Shown: positions 30,466 to 40,934 of the stretch, piece by piece
Layout: every line of letters starts with the position of its first letter
How positions within the stretch are numbered: the first letter of the stretch is position 1
Source: Phytophthora colocasiae
Lineage: Eukaryota > Oomycota > Peronosporomycetes > Peronosporales > Peronosporaceae
NCBI GenBank assembly: GCA_018806915.1
Contig: JAGKQI010000105.1
Span: forward strand, 310,001-374,000
DNA length: 64,000 nt
Direction of reading: 5' to 3'
The notes under the pieces: generated by a model
Told to the model about the DNA's origin: nothing
Database searches by the model: none
The model's input: the letters and a program-made list of their open reading frames with translations, nothing else
Translations under genes and position numbers: made by a program

Positions 30466-30542
30466 GACACGAGTGGGATTCGAACCCACGCCCGAAGACT
30501 GGTGCCTAAAACCAGCGCCTTAGACCGCTCGGCCATCGTGTC
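30466..30542 (-). tRNA. tRNA-Leu (anticodon UAG)
   Basis: Reads leucine at CUA-type codons. Acceptor GACACGA pairs fully with TCGTGTC. The anticodon stem CTGGT/ACCAG holds loop TTTAGGC, so the anticodon is TAG. B box GGTTCGAATCC is present. The variable arm is short for Leu (TCTTCGGGC). CCA is not encoded. An AAAA run on the plus strand just outside supplies a TTTT terminator for this minus-strand gene. Confidence 0.93.
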
Positions 30543-31005
30543 CTACGAAAAGTTACTCTTTTCGATAAACCTTCTACGCTAGCGGAGTTACTGCGTCGGA
30601 AACACTCCGAAAGGAGGAGATAAAACTATTGGCGGTGACAAAGTTGGTGATAGAGGCACACTGGAGACTACAGACGTAGTCGTGGGAGAAGGAGGAGAGA
30701 GGGAGACCAACTCGATTCTATCACCAGTGCAGAGGGTACTCTCAAAGATGCCGGGGAGGATCGCATCAGAGTTACTGCTGGGGATGATAGCATCAGAGCT
30801 ACTCGAGAGTACCCTCTGCACTGGTGATAGAATCGAGTTGGTCTCCCTCTCTCCTCCTTCTCCCACGACTACGTCTGTAGTCTCCAGTGTGCCTCTATCA
30901 CCAACTTTGTCACCGCCAATAGTTTTATCTCCTCCTTTCGGAGTGTTTCCGACGCAGTAACTCCGCTAGCGTAGAAGGTTTATCGAAAAGAGTAACTTTT
31001 CGTAG

Positions 31006-31082
31006 GACACGATGGCCGAGCGGTCTAAGGCGCTGGTTTTAGGCACCAGTCTTCGGGCGTGGGTTCGAATCCCACTCGTGTC
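31006..31082 (+). tRNA. tRNA-Leu (anticodon UAG), inverted partner
   Basis: Identical to the copy at 30466-30542 but on the other strand. Followed by ACTTCATTTTG, where TTTT about 6-9 bases past the gene can stop Pol III. The two genes diverge from the palindrome centre. Confidence 0.93.
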
Positions 31083-31102
31083 ACTTCATTTTGTTTGTTT
31101 CA

Positions 31103-32017
31103 TCTGTGTATTTTACTCTTATGTTCATACAGCTTTACACAATTATCGTTTGGTTTTAAGTGCTGCATACCCTCGATCTATCTTCTAAAACTAAATGTAT
31201 TTTAACTGCAACATGTGTTGTTCTTTTTCAACTCAAAATGGTGGCCGGGACATTATTTTTCATTGCTACATTTCATTATATTTTGGAGCTCAGCGCAATG
31301 GACAATAGCCCACAAGTCTACGATGAAGTGCTAAAAGCGAAGCTTAAGAACCTTCTGAAAGTATATCGTGATTGTGAGAACTAAAGCTGACGACGAAAAT
31401 GACATCGTTCACACTAATTAGTCGTGAAACCTTAATTACCGTGTAGCACTGGTAGTCTGTCGACCGGTTTTGGAAAAGCTTCTCAAGGGAAAAACTATGG
31501 AGCTCGGGTTTCGGAGCTCTAGATGCAATAGACATGACATATTCGGACCGTACTCGGACCAAATTAATTTTTGGTCGGAATTTATGTTTTTAACCCCCCG
31601 CACTCACAAGCATTTATACTACATGTTAGATCGTCTATACAACATGTCAAGATCAGAAGTTACTACAATTTTGTATGTCCTGTTATAAGTACGAGTATTG
31701 TTTTTGAACTGCGGGAAGCTGGCTTGATTTGCCTGCTTGTATTATGTAGCAGCATGTTGTCAAAGACACCATCGTCAACTTTCTTTTTTAAAACAGGGCG
31801 TATATACAACGTGAACGCATGAACCTTTTATTTGGAGAAAACAAAAAATGAACCAAATTCGCACAACTATGAATTGAGATATTACGAGCCCTAGGAGAAG
31901 TACTGGACAAGTATGTCCCACTTGTAAAACTGCGTTTGCTACCACTTCTGATTGGCTGATAATCATTGAACACGTCATGATTGGTTAAAACAATTATTTG
32001 CTGGACGAGTTGAGGTG
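31103..32017. other. Stretch without recognised gene
   Basis: Short plus-strand frames (31160-31384, 31470-31688) show no domain. MVAGTLFFIATFHYILEL could be a hydrophobic helix, but nothing supports expression. Confidence 0.3.
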
Positions 32018-33985
32018 CTACACTCGCAGACGTGGGTATCCGCCATGCTTGCGATCAGCACTCAGAGCTAACAAAATACTAGACACGGAGAGCTGCCTAC
32101 CATACACATTATAAATCTTGTCTATCGCAGTGTCACTCGTGTATCCGAATCGGACGAGGTTCGCTGCTGTATCCCAAAACGCTTTCCGTCTTGAGTAAGC
32201 AAACTTATTCGCGCCTTGCTCCTTCGCAGTAAAGTCTTTCACTGCTTTCAGTCCACCACACCTAACGTGGTATTCTTGCCAGAGCTCAAACAGGTCTTTG
32301 GGTCTCTTTGACGGTCGAGCAACAGAGTCTCGTTGGCGACGTTGGTTGTCAGCCGCATTCGCTGCTGTTTGCTGAGTGACTTCGTTTAACACAATTAATT
32401 GACGATGAGCTGGTTGCATTGATTCTCGTCGTAGGATAGCGTGAATTTTTTGTAGTTCTCGTTGCATTACACTTCGGGTTCGCAGCATCTCGCTCATCAA
32501 GTCATTCATATATCGGCGTCCAGCAGCGACCTGTGAGTGAAGAGCTGCATACTCACGACGGGTGCCTTCTCCCCCTCTTGATCCTTTCTCGGGTCTGCTG
32601 GAAATAGCTTTGGATGTATCGTCTCCTTCCTCGGTGTTTACATAGCTATCAGTGACGACTAGATTTAGCTATGAACCGTCTCCCATGACGTAAAATTCCT
32701 CGCGTTGAACGGGATTCAGGGAAGGACTTCCTCCAGCATTCGTGTAAGCCGTCAATATTTTTTGCTTCAGTTGACTCGGAAGTAGATCATACGTGTACCT
32801 TTCGGTTGGTTCCAATGCTGCCCATAACAGTGAAAAAAGCCAAAGTTCCAGCAATTGCAGCACCCGTGACCTTCTTCACAGTTAGTGCGACCTGATCCGC
32901 GAGCAAGCTTGGTGACACACAACCGATGCCATTCTTGAGTGTGTAAAAGCAGGGACCCGCAGGTCCCGTCAGAGATGCTGATGTATAAGCATCGGGATAC
33001 GGCTGTGTGTTATCGATATAGACATCAACCACACTTTTGCGTGTTCGCCAGCGACCACGCCGATTTACATAATCCTTGGATATTCCACAACGAGAAGCAT
33101 ACGTTGCTGCACCTTTGCGAAGTCTATGCGTGACCTAACTTTCCCGACTTCAGCTTTTTGAACGCAGTATTATTTACCATGTTTTTCAGAAAGTTTCGTA
33201 CAATACGGTCTCCATCATTAGGATTTCCATACAGAAATTCAGAAGTTATCGAACTCGCGCAGAACTCGATGTAGATTGCAAGATTGAGCATGGGGCACAG
33301 TTTAGGGTCCATGCTACCGAGCACAATTTGCTCGGGTGCGTCACGTTCTTCATTTATGTTCTTGGACCATCGCAACTGGAAAAGTAGCGTGGAAGGATAC
33401 TGAGTATTCGCTGATAAATTGCTGAGCTGGAGCTTCATCATGTCATCGATTCTAGCCATGATATGTCACTGCAACGTGAGCACGCTGCTGATCATGTACT
33501 TTGTGTCACCACGCTTTTCAGACGAGCGCACGAGAGACAACAGATTCATAAACTTGTCGAACTCGATCGAGCGATGCGCCTTGGACTCAGAACCCTCTCG
33601 TCGAACTTCAAACGTTTTCACTCTCTTAATCAATTTGTTTACTTCATCAAAGCGCGTCGGGTTGCCTTGCTTTGTGACTGGATCCCATGTCATGTTGACC
33701 CGTGGCATGAACGATGAAATGGCTTTTCTTCGCAAACTCAAGTGTGTTTGCCCCGCGATTTACAGGCCTCATCTCTTCGCTGGGCACTGCGTGTCCGTAA
33801 GCTAGGGTGTTCATCCAGCGGCATTCATCTGGCGTGATCTGAAGAAGCTCCTCCATCGTGAAGACGTGGTCATTGCTGTATTCAACGCCATCCTTGTAGG
33901 TCATCAACTTCGCGAGATCCGTCCTGTATCTATGCGCTGCCATCGTGCTTTTTGCAGAATGCTTCTCATGGCGACCTTTCACCAC
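32018..33985 (-). pseudogene. Crypton tyrosine recombinase (frameshifted)
   Basis: Cryptons move by a tyrosine recombinase. In order on the minus strand: ECRWMNTLAYGHAVPSEEMR PVNRGANTLEFAKK; RFDEVNKLIKRVKTFEVRRE and SKAHRSIEFDKFMNLLSLVR; YMISSVLTLQ; ARIDDMMKLQLSNL; LLFQLRWSKNINEERDAPEQ (Arg); ILGSMDPKLCPMLNLAIYIE; LYGNPNDGDRIVRNFLKNM; then, after a frameshift at ~33120, THRLRKGAATYASRCGISKD (H-x2-R) and RGRWRTRKSVVDVYIDNTQP (Tyr nucleophile). LLPSQLKQKILTAY and a C-terminal basic domain (FELWQEYHVRCGGLKAVKDF) end it at 32018. Frame breaks lie near 33735, 33463, 33120, 32830 and after a stop at 32671. All R-H-R-Y positions remain. Confidence 0.75.
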
Positions 33986-35161
33986 TGCAACCTTAACTTA
34001 ATCTTTGTATAGCAGCAAAACACTGCGTCCCTTTACAACTCTGACTAGCATTTCGTATTGAAAATAGGTAGTAAAAAAAAAATTTCGCCTGTATTATCAT
34101 GCTCCGCACCAGTGTTGCAGATGGCATCCCACCCTTTCACGTGGTTCCAGCCGATTTCGTGTCTGACACGGTGGATTCGGCCAATCAGAGCTGCCAATTT
34201 CCAGAAATTCAACATCGGTTGTAATGGCTAAGTTCCTACAGTAGTACGAACTTCAATTATTTAGATAGTCGTGCAACGCATCCCTGACTCGTCCGCATCG
34301 ATTGCTGCATCATTGTTGTCCTCTTCAGCCACTTCAGTCCCGCTGTTGTCGTCTCCTTCCATGGCGTCGTCATCTGTGTCAGCCCTACGTCTCTCCTCGC
34401 ATCTGTAAGTCGCTCCCGACGCGAGGGCGAGGACGCTCTTCACCGTTCTTCCATTTCAGATGCCAGATCGATCTGAAGGCACGACTATTGCCGGGGTAAT
34501 GCTCTGGCCGGATACAATCGCAAAGGTAGACACTGCATTTCAGAAGAATAGGAAAGAGGTTAGTATCTGTACACAGAATATAACGTGCTGTACACGCACC
34601 GTTTGTTGCCGTCACTGCAAGCTTCACAGTAGAACCGAGTAGCACTCCGATGGCCGACCATCTTCTTTCGGATTGAACACACTTTGCATTCGTTTACGGA
34701 CGCCCTCACAGATCTGAGTCCGCTCAGGAAACTCGATCAGCTTATGTTCATGTACCTCCGCCTTCACTTCGATCAGGGCTGTCCGGTGCATCAATTTATA
34801 CGTCGAACATAATGTAAGTCGCCACGTAGTAAATACAACACGATCATATCAAGTGATGTAGTACAAACCTCCACGACGAGATCTGAGTCCGTGACTGCGC
34901 CTGCAGTCTTTCCCGCAGTCCTTTTTTTTGTAATTTTTGCTAGTTTTTTTGCAATTATTTTTACCTACACCTGTGCAGTTTATGTACAAAAAGACGATGT
35001 GAACTTTTTCATAACATGTTGTCATAATATGACATGTATATTATACAACGTATGAGTGCGGGGGGGGGGGGGGAATAAACAACAGCTAGAATAGTTTTAG
35101 ACATAAGAAGAAAGCGATCGTTGAGAATCTATTTTTACGGCTGACAAGATCGTACTTTTGA
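33986..35161. other. Stretch with no supported gene
   Basis: Small minus frames (34261-34443, acidic; 34385-34645) could be remains of a Crypton N-terminal exon but show no motif. Contains G14 at 35060-35073. Confidence 0.3.
35060..35073. repeat. Poly-G run of 14
   Basis: Uninterrupted G run in a non-coding stretch. Confidence 0.9.
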
Positions 35162-35605
35162 TTGTACGACGAGTGGCGCGTGGTTCGTGGTGGTGCTGGC
35201 CCTGGGGATCTCTACATGTACGATGCTTTGAGAAGAAGAGAGAGAGAGAGAGACGCACGCATGAGCCCACGCGTTGAACACGCTTCATCTTTGTTGGTGC
35301 TGACGATGATCACCCGTCCAGAGCCAGATGTTCCTGAGCCCAACTCGCCCACGGTCTTTGAAATCTCGGAACAGGAGTATAAATCGTATGAGGATGCAGA
35401 AGGAGCTCTGCATTCCAGGAACAAAGATCACGCTATCGATGTCACAAAATCGCACAACAATAAAGTACGGTGTGGAAAGTCAAAGAGTACCAGAGGTCTT
35501 CGAAATATCGGGTTAGATCTTCACGAGGCTAGAACCCGCAAAGGAACTGCACAATTCCTTTGGGGGCCACCCGTTGGAAGCAGCAAAGGCTTAAACTTTT
35601 ACTGA
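35162..35605 (+). CDS. Hypothetical frame, function unknown
   Basis: 147 codons from the ATG at 35162, or 99 from the internal ATG at 35306. The first third is shaped by an (AG)n run (RRRERERDARMSP). The second part, RPEPDVPEPNSPTVFEISEQ EYKSYEDAEGALHSR, is echoed about 170 bases later at DNA level (GGTCTTTGAAATCTCGG against GGTCTTCGAAATATCGG), suggesting an old local duplication. No signal peptide, no membrane segment, no recognised domain. It may be non-coding. Confidence 0.2.
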   Translation: MYDEWRVVRGGAGPGDLYMYDALRRRERERDARMSPRVEHASSLLVLTMITRPEPDVPEPNSPTVFEISEQEYKSYEDAEGALHSRNKDHAIDVTKSHNNKVRCGKSKSTRGLRNIGLDLHEARTRKGTAQFLWGPPVGSSKGLNFY

Positions 35606-35640
35606 ATCGAACTTGTGCAGGTAGACAAGCTTTAACCACC

Positions 35641-36470
35641 TCAAAATATCGAGGTGACCGCATTCCGCAGCACCTGTTGAAGCAGAAAGAGAGCAAACCG
35701 CGTTACAGCTCTCGTGCTAATAAATAAGAATCGGCAAATGACCGCGGGTTGCAGCCAGATCCATAGCACCTCTGTGGGTCGTGCAGATGTATTGCAAATG
35801 AGCCAGTGAACGACGCTAATGTGCTCGTTCATTGCTGCAAAGTCCATAGCGTCTGTGGTGCAGACGCAACCGCGGCACCGCAGCCACCGAAGAACCTCTA
35901 AATGACCGTTAGCAGCCGCATCGTCCATCGCGCGAGACGTTCCGGGTCCGTCGCCACGGAGAAAAAGCCATTTGAGAACATGCAAACGCCCATTTGCCGC
36001 GGCCGAATCGACAGCAGCATTCGTGCAACCTTCCTGTCGATGCTCTGATAGCCATTGAAGCATAGCTATATCGCCACGCGCGGCAAAGTTGTCCATCGCT
36101 CGAGAAGTGCAGCTTTTGCCAAGGCTATGCAGGAATAAAAAGCATGCCGCATTATCCATCGCCGCTGAGGTACACGTTGTCGGATATCAAGCGAGTAGCC
36201 ACTGAACCATTTGTAGATGACCAGATTTTGCGGCGATGTCTACAAGGCGGCCGGCCCACGGCGTGTTAAAATTGTCGTGGATCCACTGCACGACGTCTAT
36301 TCGCCTGCTAAGCACAGCAAAAGCATAGCCGTGCTCGAACAACCTTCACCTCGTCTTCGTTTGAGTCACTCTATAACCTCTAGGTGACCGTTGCGTGTGG
36401 TAAAATTGATCGCCGCCGTTGTACATCCTTCAGTACGATAGCGATCTAGCCAGCGGTATGTCATTGGCAT
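35641..36470 (-). pseudogene. Ankyrin-repeat protein remnant
   Basis: On the minus strand, repeated ~26-30-residue units: TEGCTTAAINFTTRNGHLEV (around 36430), VDIAAKSGHLQMVQWLLA (36230), then from 36159 SRAMDNFAARGDIAMLQWLS, TNAAVDSAAANGRLHVLKWL, SRAMDDAAANGHLEVLRWLR and TDAMDFAAMNEHISVVHWLI, and, after a frameshift near 35760, AMDLAATRGHLPILIY and CGHLDILRWLKLV. The 'AAm..AA.nGHl.vl.WL' pattern is the ankyrin type greatly expanded in oomycetes; such repeats bind other proteins. Stops and frameshifts break both ends. Confidence 0.75.
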
Positions 36471-36479
36471 CTTATTTGC

Positions 36480-37160
36480 ACTCTTACACTCCTCTCACGC
36501 TCCTCCATCACTGTGTAGAGCAAATAGAAAAACGCCAGCATATCCTGCCAGTGTACCCTGCGCCTTGCATTTGATCGTCTCCGCAGTCGCCAACGTCTCT
36601 CGTGTGGCTCTCGGTCTACGCTCCCGAGCGTTTCACCTACTCCCGAACGCCTGTTTGCAGTCGGAGCTTCCTGCTGCTTCCTCTTTAGCGCCAGCTCCTG
36701 CTCGGCCAGTTTCCTCTGGGAGAGCTGCTAGGTCTACGCCACCGCTGAGTCCCGATCGTTAGCGCTCACAGTGGCGTGAGTTGCGCGCATCCTCCACGGC
36801 GACATTAGCGCAACATCACAAGCGAAAATACGTTTAAAATTTTTTGATTGGTCGAATAAATTTCTTTGTTTTAAATTACCATTTGATGTTGCTGGTAGAC
36901 GACAAGAGCAACATCCACCCGAATATATAAAAATTATTTAAACCATAAAGCCCACTTGACCAAATAGACAAAACGAATTTCACAGGGATAAGAAAGTAGA
37001 GGAATAGCAGGCGACTGAGATGTGCCCCTTAGCTCAAAAATAAAATTTCCGAGAGCAAGTAATAGTATCTGGCGCTCTCAGAACAATTAAAAAAAATACC
37101 TGTTTTTATTTTTTTATTTCTCATTTTCTTAACTAATTTTACGGGAGTGTCAACAAGACT
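36480..37160. other. AT-rich gap before tRNA-Val
   Basis: One Ser/Pro/Arg-rich plus frame at 36565-36762 has no support. The last ~300 bases are AT-rich with T runs. Confidence 0.35.
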
Positions 37161-37233
37161 GTCGTCGTAGTGTAGTGGTTATCACGTCTGCTTTACACGC
37201 AGAAGGTCGCCGGTTCGAACCCGGCCGTTGACA
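37161..37233 (+). tRNA. tRNA-Val (anticodon UAC)
   Basis: Anticodon stem TCTGC/GCAGA holds loop TTTACAC, so the anticodon is TAC (valine, GUA). The D-arm TAGTGTAGTGG and B box GGTTCGAACCC are good Pol III boxes. The acceptor stem GTCGTCG/CGTTGAC contains one T-T opposition (fifth pair) and one G-T pair. TTTT follows at 37236. The hAT insertion begins only 38 bases downstream of the gene. Confidence 0.9.
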
Positions 37234-37309
37234 TGTTTTATTTTGATTTGACACTGTTTAGAGTTGTGAATAGAGATGGGTTATTATTGGACGAATAAAA
37301 AACTTTTAA

Positions 37310-39923
37310 ATGCTGCAAAACGTTTTAAACACTTTTGAACTATCCAAAAGTCCGAAAAGTCTGAAAGCCAGAACGAAAGATCCTTTGCAGTTTGCCATGG
37401 ATGAGCTATACGGGGCCTCCTCCGGCACCGCGACACCAGGGGGAGCTGCAGAGAACCCGGAGATACCAGAAAACCTATCACTTAGATCCGGAGAAGGTGC
37501 CACGTATACTTCAGGCGCTGACATGGGCACGTTACGTTCGCCACTGGACTCAGCGTTACGAAGAACCCTTCGATACAGCCCGTACCGAAGGGAATCTTCG
37601 CAAGGAAGTCCGTCAAGTGAAATGCTACCTTGCCCTCCGACCTCGCGTAGAGTAATGTTTTCTCCTCCTGCTAGACCCCCGTCAGCTGAGCCCACACCTT
37701 CACCGAATTCGGCAACCCCGCGCTCAACGCGCATGTTCAATCCTTCATGTTCTCCTCGTACTCCCCGCACTCCAGCACGTTCTCCTCGTACTCCCCGCAC
37801 CCCAGCACGTTCTCCTCGATCTTCCACCCGATCACCACGCACTCCAGGTTTGTCGCGACGGCCTCGAGCATCACCATTGAGGACTGGGCGTCCCCGGGAT
37901 ACAATTTGGCAACACTACACCATTGAACGCGAGAATGGTAAGAAACACGGCCGATGTAATTATTGTGGTCTTCTCAAGAAGAACGGTAAGCCACGCGGGA
38001 ACTTGCGGGACCATTTGGTCAGGCAGTGCTCCCGCGTTCCGAGAGCCGTTCAAGAATCTCTACGAGCTACGCCTGCTCCTACCCAAACATTGATTCCTGA
38101 AGCTACGGTGAATGCTGCTACAAATGAGCTTGATCAAGACGCGTTTGATATCGCGTTGGCACGCGTGTTTTTCGTTTGCGCGTTGCCATTTATACTGGTT
38201 GAAGCCCAAGTGTTTCGAGAATTCATTGCTATGATTGCACCTTCGATGAAGATACCGTCACGACAAAAACTAAGCATGGTGCTTCTAAAACGAGTGCGGA
38301 ATGAACTGCGCTCAAAGGTAATCAATCTGATCAACGCTCAGACCTATGTTTCTATTGTCACGGATGGATGGACGGATACCAACGGCTCCAGTATCATAAA
38401 CTTCATGGTTGTAGCTCCCGGAATGCCTTCGCTATTCTGGTCGTCGTGGTCTACCCGGTCGAAACAGCACACAGCTAAGTATCTAGCTGGTGAAATTGAC
38501 AACGTTATAGCAGACATCGAGAATGAAACAACAGCCCAGGTTGTTAGTGTCGTCACGGACAACGCCAAAAATATGAGAAGTGCGACGGGGCAAGTTCAGA
38601 CTAGACGTCCAAACGTGGTCAGTGGTGGATGTGCAGCTCACGTTTTGAACCTTCTTATGCAAGATGTCGCCCGTTTTGCCGTCGTTAAAGCCGTCATGTC
38701 AAGAGCCGTGGCTGTCACCCGCTTTGTGAGAGACCACCTAGCACTACTGGATGAGTTTAAGCGTTTGCAGCAAGGCGTCCGGGATGCAGGTTGGAGGGCC
38801 AGGAATCTCGTTTTACCGGTACCAACTCGCTGGTACTCTGTCCATGCTTGCATGCGAAATGTTCTAAACAGTCGTGAGATCCTAGAAACGCTCTTTTTGA
38901 GCGCGGAGTACGAAGAATTCAGGGACCGCTATCGTGGAACCCTGTCAAACCGGAGGAAACTCCGCTATGTGATCGCTTTGGTGCGTGATGATGGTTTCTG
39001 GAGCTGTTTAAGAACTATTGTGCGGCTGTTTGATCCTGTTATTGAGGCGTTGCGCGCACTTGAAGCGGATAATGGATTCCTTTCAGGTGTTTATAAGTGG
39101 TTCCGTTGGCTACGCTTTCATACGGCGTATGGTGTCACGTCACCAGAAGAAGAAGAACCAGAGGTAGAGTTGTCTGATCCAGAGGATAGCGATGCAGAAC
39201 GAGAGGATCGGGGCGAAGCAGAAACTGGAATTGGTGTTTTGAGTGATGCAGCACAGATTCTATCATCAACTAGATCTAGTGATCTTGTGAACCAACCAGC
39301 TCCAGCAACAAGTGTACAAGACGATGATGTGTACGATCCTGTTGCAGCGGTTCGGCTTGGTCATTCCAAAGTTTTTTCGGGAGAAGATACTGAAGCGGTG
39401 GAAATACGTCCACACAAACGCAATGGCAGTCGCCTTCATGCTTGATCCAGCTACAAATCTCGACGATTTTGTTGGTTTTGACAACGACGGCGTGGACGAC
39501 CAAATATGCCAGCTCGCAGTCCGTTGTGGTGTGATAACATCTTCCAATGAAGCTTCGTTAACTGCGGAGGTCCTCAAATTCAAACGTATGAAGCGGATTG
39601 GCGGTGAAGATCTACGGCGAAGATATTCAGAGACGACCCCGCGTGATTACTGGGGAGCAAAGGACGAGAAGAGTTTCCCTCTCCTCAAGAGGGTAGCTGA
39701 TATTGTATTTGCCATTCCAACATCGTCAGCTGCAAGCGAGAGAGCTTGGAGTATATTTGATCACATTCACTCAAAGCGCAGGAACAGGCTGTCTGTGGAA
39801 AAAGTTGAAATGCTGGCATATATCTACATCAACTACGGCACAATTAAGAGCGATGGTATCGATCTTGCACGTCACCAGTCGTGTCCTGAGAGCGTGGATG
39901 CGGATCCCGAAACTGAGAAATAA
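37310..39923 (+). pseudogene. hAT transposase, one apparent frameshift
   Basis: Frame 1 (37310-39445, 711 codons) has a Ser/Pro/Arg-rich N-terminus with repeated SPRTPRTPARSPR units, a BED-type zinc finger (HGRCNYCGLLKKNGKPRGNL RDHLVRQC: C-x2-C...H-x5-C-like), a DUF659-like block VSIVTDGWTDTNGSSIINFM (first Asp), VVSVVTDNAKNMRSATGQVQ (second Asp), SGGCAAHVLNLLMQDV, and PTRWYSVHACMRNVL. Frame 2, entered between 39312 and 39445, gives REKILKRWKYVHTNAMAVAF MLDP and the C-terminal dimerisation domain FAIPTSSAASERAWSIFDHI HSKRRNRLSVEKVEMLAYIY. A T6 run at about 39372 lies in the overlap, so a sequencing slip is possible. If corrected it could be active. Confidence 0.85.
37734..37850 (+). repeat. 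In-gene minisatellite (Ser-Pro-Arg-Thr units)
   Basis: TCTCCTCGTACTCCCCGCAC is repeated with small changes about three times, coding for SPRTPRTPAR units in the disordered N-terminus of the hAT transposase. Confidence 0.8.
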
Positions 39924-40096
39924 ACAGCAATGTAATTTGTGTTCTTGTCTAGATTGGGTCCTTAGCATTGTGCACGGGAAATTGTTTGTCTTTACATCGT
40001 ATTAGCTCACTTCGCAAGATACTTGTAGTGCAAGTACTGTACGTGTATTTGTCGTGCGACAGTCTGAGTAGCAGGAAGTGGAACAGGTTCGGCTAC

Positions 40097-40745
40097 AATG
40101 TTAGCCTGCGAGAGGCGACCCTTGTCGATCTTGTTCTCCTTACACGTTGACTTCTCCACAGCCGACACGTTCAGGATGCCATTCGCGTGGATGTCGAGCG
40201 CCACGTCGATCTGCGGTACGCCGCGAGGCATGGACGGAATGCCGTCCAGGTTGAACTTGCCCAGCAGGTTGTTGTCGCGCGTCATGGAGCGCTCGCCCTC
40301 GAACACCTCATGACGCCGCCGGCCGTCTCCAGACCCAGAGAAACCGGCGGTCATGTCCAGCAGAGGCAGATCCTGCAGCTTCTACGACGAGTCGTTCCCA
40401 CTCAGGGTGTTCGTCTTCACGGTCACGCCGTACGCCACAGTCTCGTCAGGGCTGATCGACTTGTTGGTCTCCTTGCCGTTGAAGAAGTTTGACAGCAGCT
40501 GCTGCAGTATGCGTCGAGTCGCCCACCAGCATCATCTTGTACGCCTGGATCTTCGACAGCTTAGCGTTGCGCAAAACCTTCTCCACGGGCTCCATCTTCT
40601 TGTAGAAGTAGCTGTTGCGCGTGTCCTCGAAACGAGCGCGAGTGGTGGTCGAGTTGAAGTAGACACCGTCGAACAGAGAGGCGATCTCGATGTAAACCTG
40701 AGCCGACGCCGGCAACGTACGCTCGGCACTCTCACAGGCGCCCGA
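40097..40745 (-). pseudogene. HSP70 gene fragment inside the hAT element
   Basis: The minus strand reads, in HSP70 order, [68 protein letters not shown] (ATPase domain), then [19 protein letters not shown] and [10 protein letters not shown], then [11 protein letters not shown] joined directly to [39 protein letters not shown] and [12 protein letters not shown] (substrate-binding domain), ending DKGRLSQ. About 35-45 residues are missing between GGVM and VFEGERS. Frameshifts and a stop (SS-stop-KLQDL) make it non-functional. HSP70 is a cytosolic chaperone; the start, the C-terminal lid and about two thirds of the ATPase domain are absent. It lies antisense to the transposase. Confidence 0.88.
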
Positions 40746-40934
40746 AGACGTCACCGTTCCACCACCATGCTGGCGTCTCCTTTGAATGTTGGCTTGAACG
40801 AAACTTTCCTGCACCTGAGAATATATTCGTTTCGTTAGTTTTGAAGCCTTTTGAATTTTGAACGGAATATTGGACGTTTTCTGGGAGAGTTTTAGACAGT
40901 TTAGAAGTCATCCAAAACCATCCCTAGTTGTGAA

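Larger units (their letters stand above)
30446..31102. repeat. tRNA-Leu palindrome, 298-bp arms, 61-bp spacer
   Basis: Left arm 30446-30743 and right arm 30805-31102 are exact inverted copies as far as I can follow by eye (coordinate sum 61548 at both ends, so no net gap). Each arm carries a complete tRNA-Leu gene at its outer side and about 200 bp of common flank. Weak homology continues outward: TAAGAGTAAAATACAC lies left of the left arm after an 11-base offset. Confidence 0.9.
37271..40926 (+). mobile_element. hAT transposon with captured HSP70 fragment
   Basis: The left end TAGAGATGGG and right end (inverse TAGGGATGGT) are short inverted repeats of hAT type. The 8-base target duplication GTTGTGAA is exact on both sides (37263-37270 and 40927-40934). 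The element is 3656 bp, with a nearly intact transposase on the plus strand and, on the minus strand, part of a heat-shock protein 70 gene between the transposase stop and the right end. Confidence 0.92.

Noticed and set aside
30588..30960. Two 92-codon frames around the tRNA-Leu palindrome centre
   Set aside because: They are mirror images created by the inverted repeat and share one C-terminus; no evidence of coding.
35162..35605. Possible RXLR or Crinkler effector gene
   Set aside because: No signal peptide, and no RXLR, EER or LFLAK motif was found in this or any other frame I inspected.
37306..37842. 178-codon minus-strand frame over the hAT N-terminus (RGERAGVRGVRGE repeats)
   Set aside because: It is the antisense shadow of the Ser-Pro-Arg-Thr repeats of the transposase.
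40007..40814. Functional HSP70 gene
   Set aside because: It lacks both ends, has frameshifts, a stop and an internal deletion, and lies inside a transposon.
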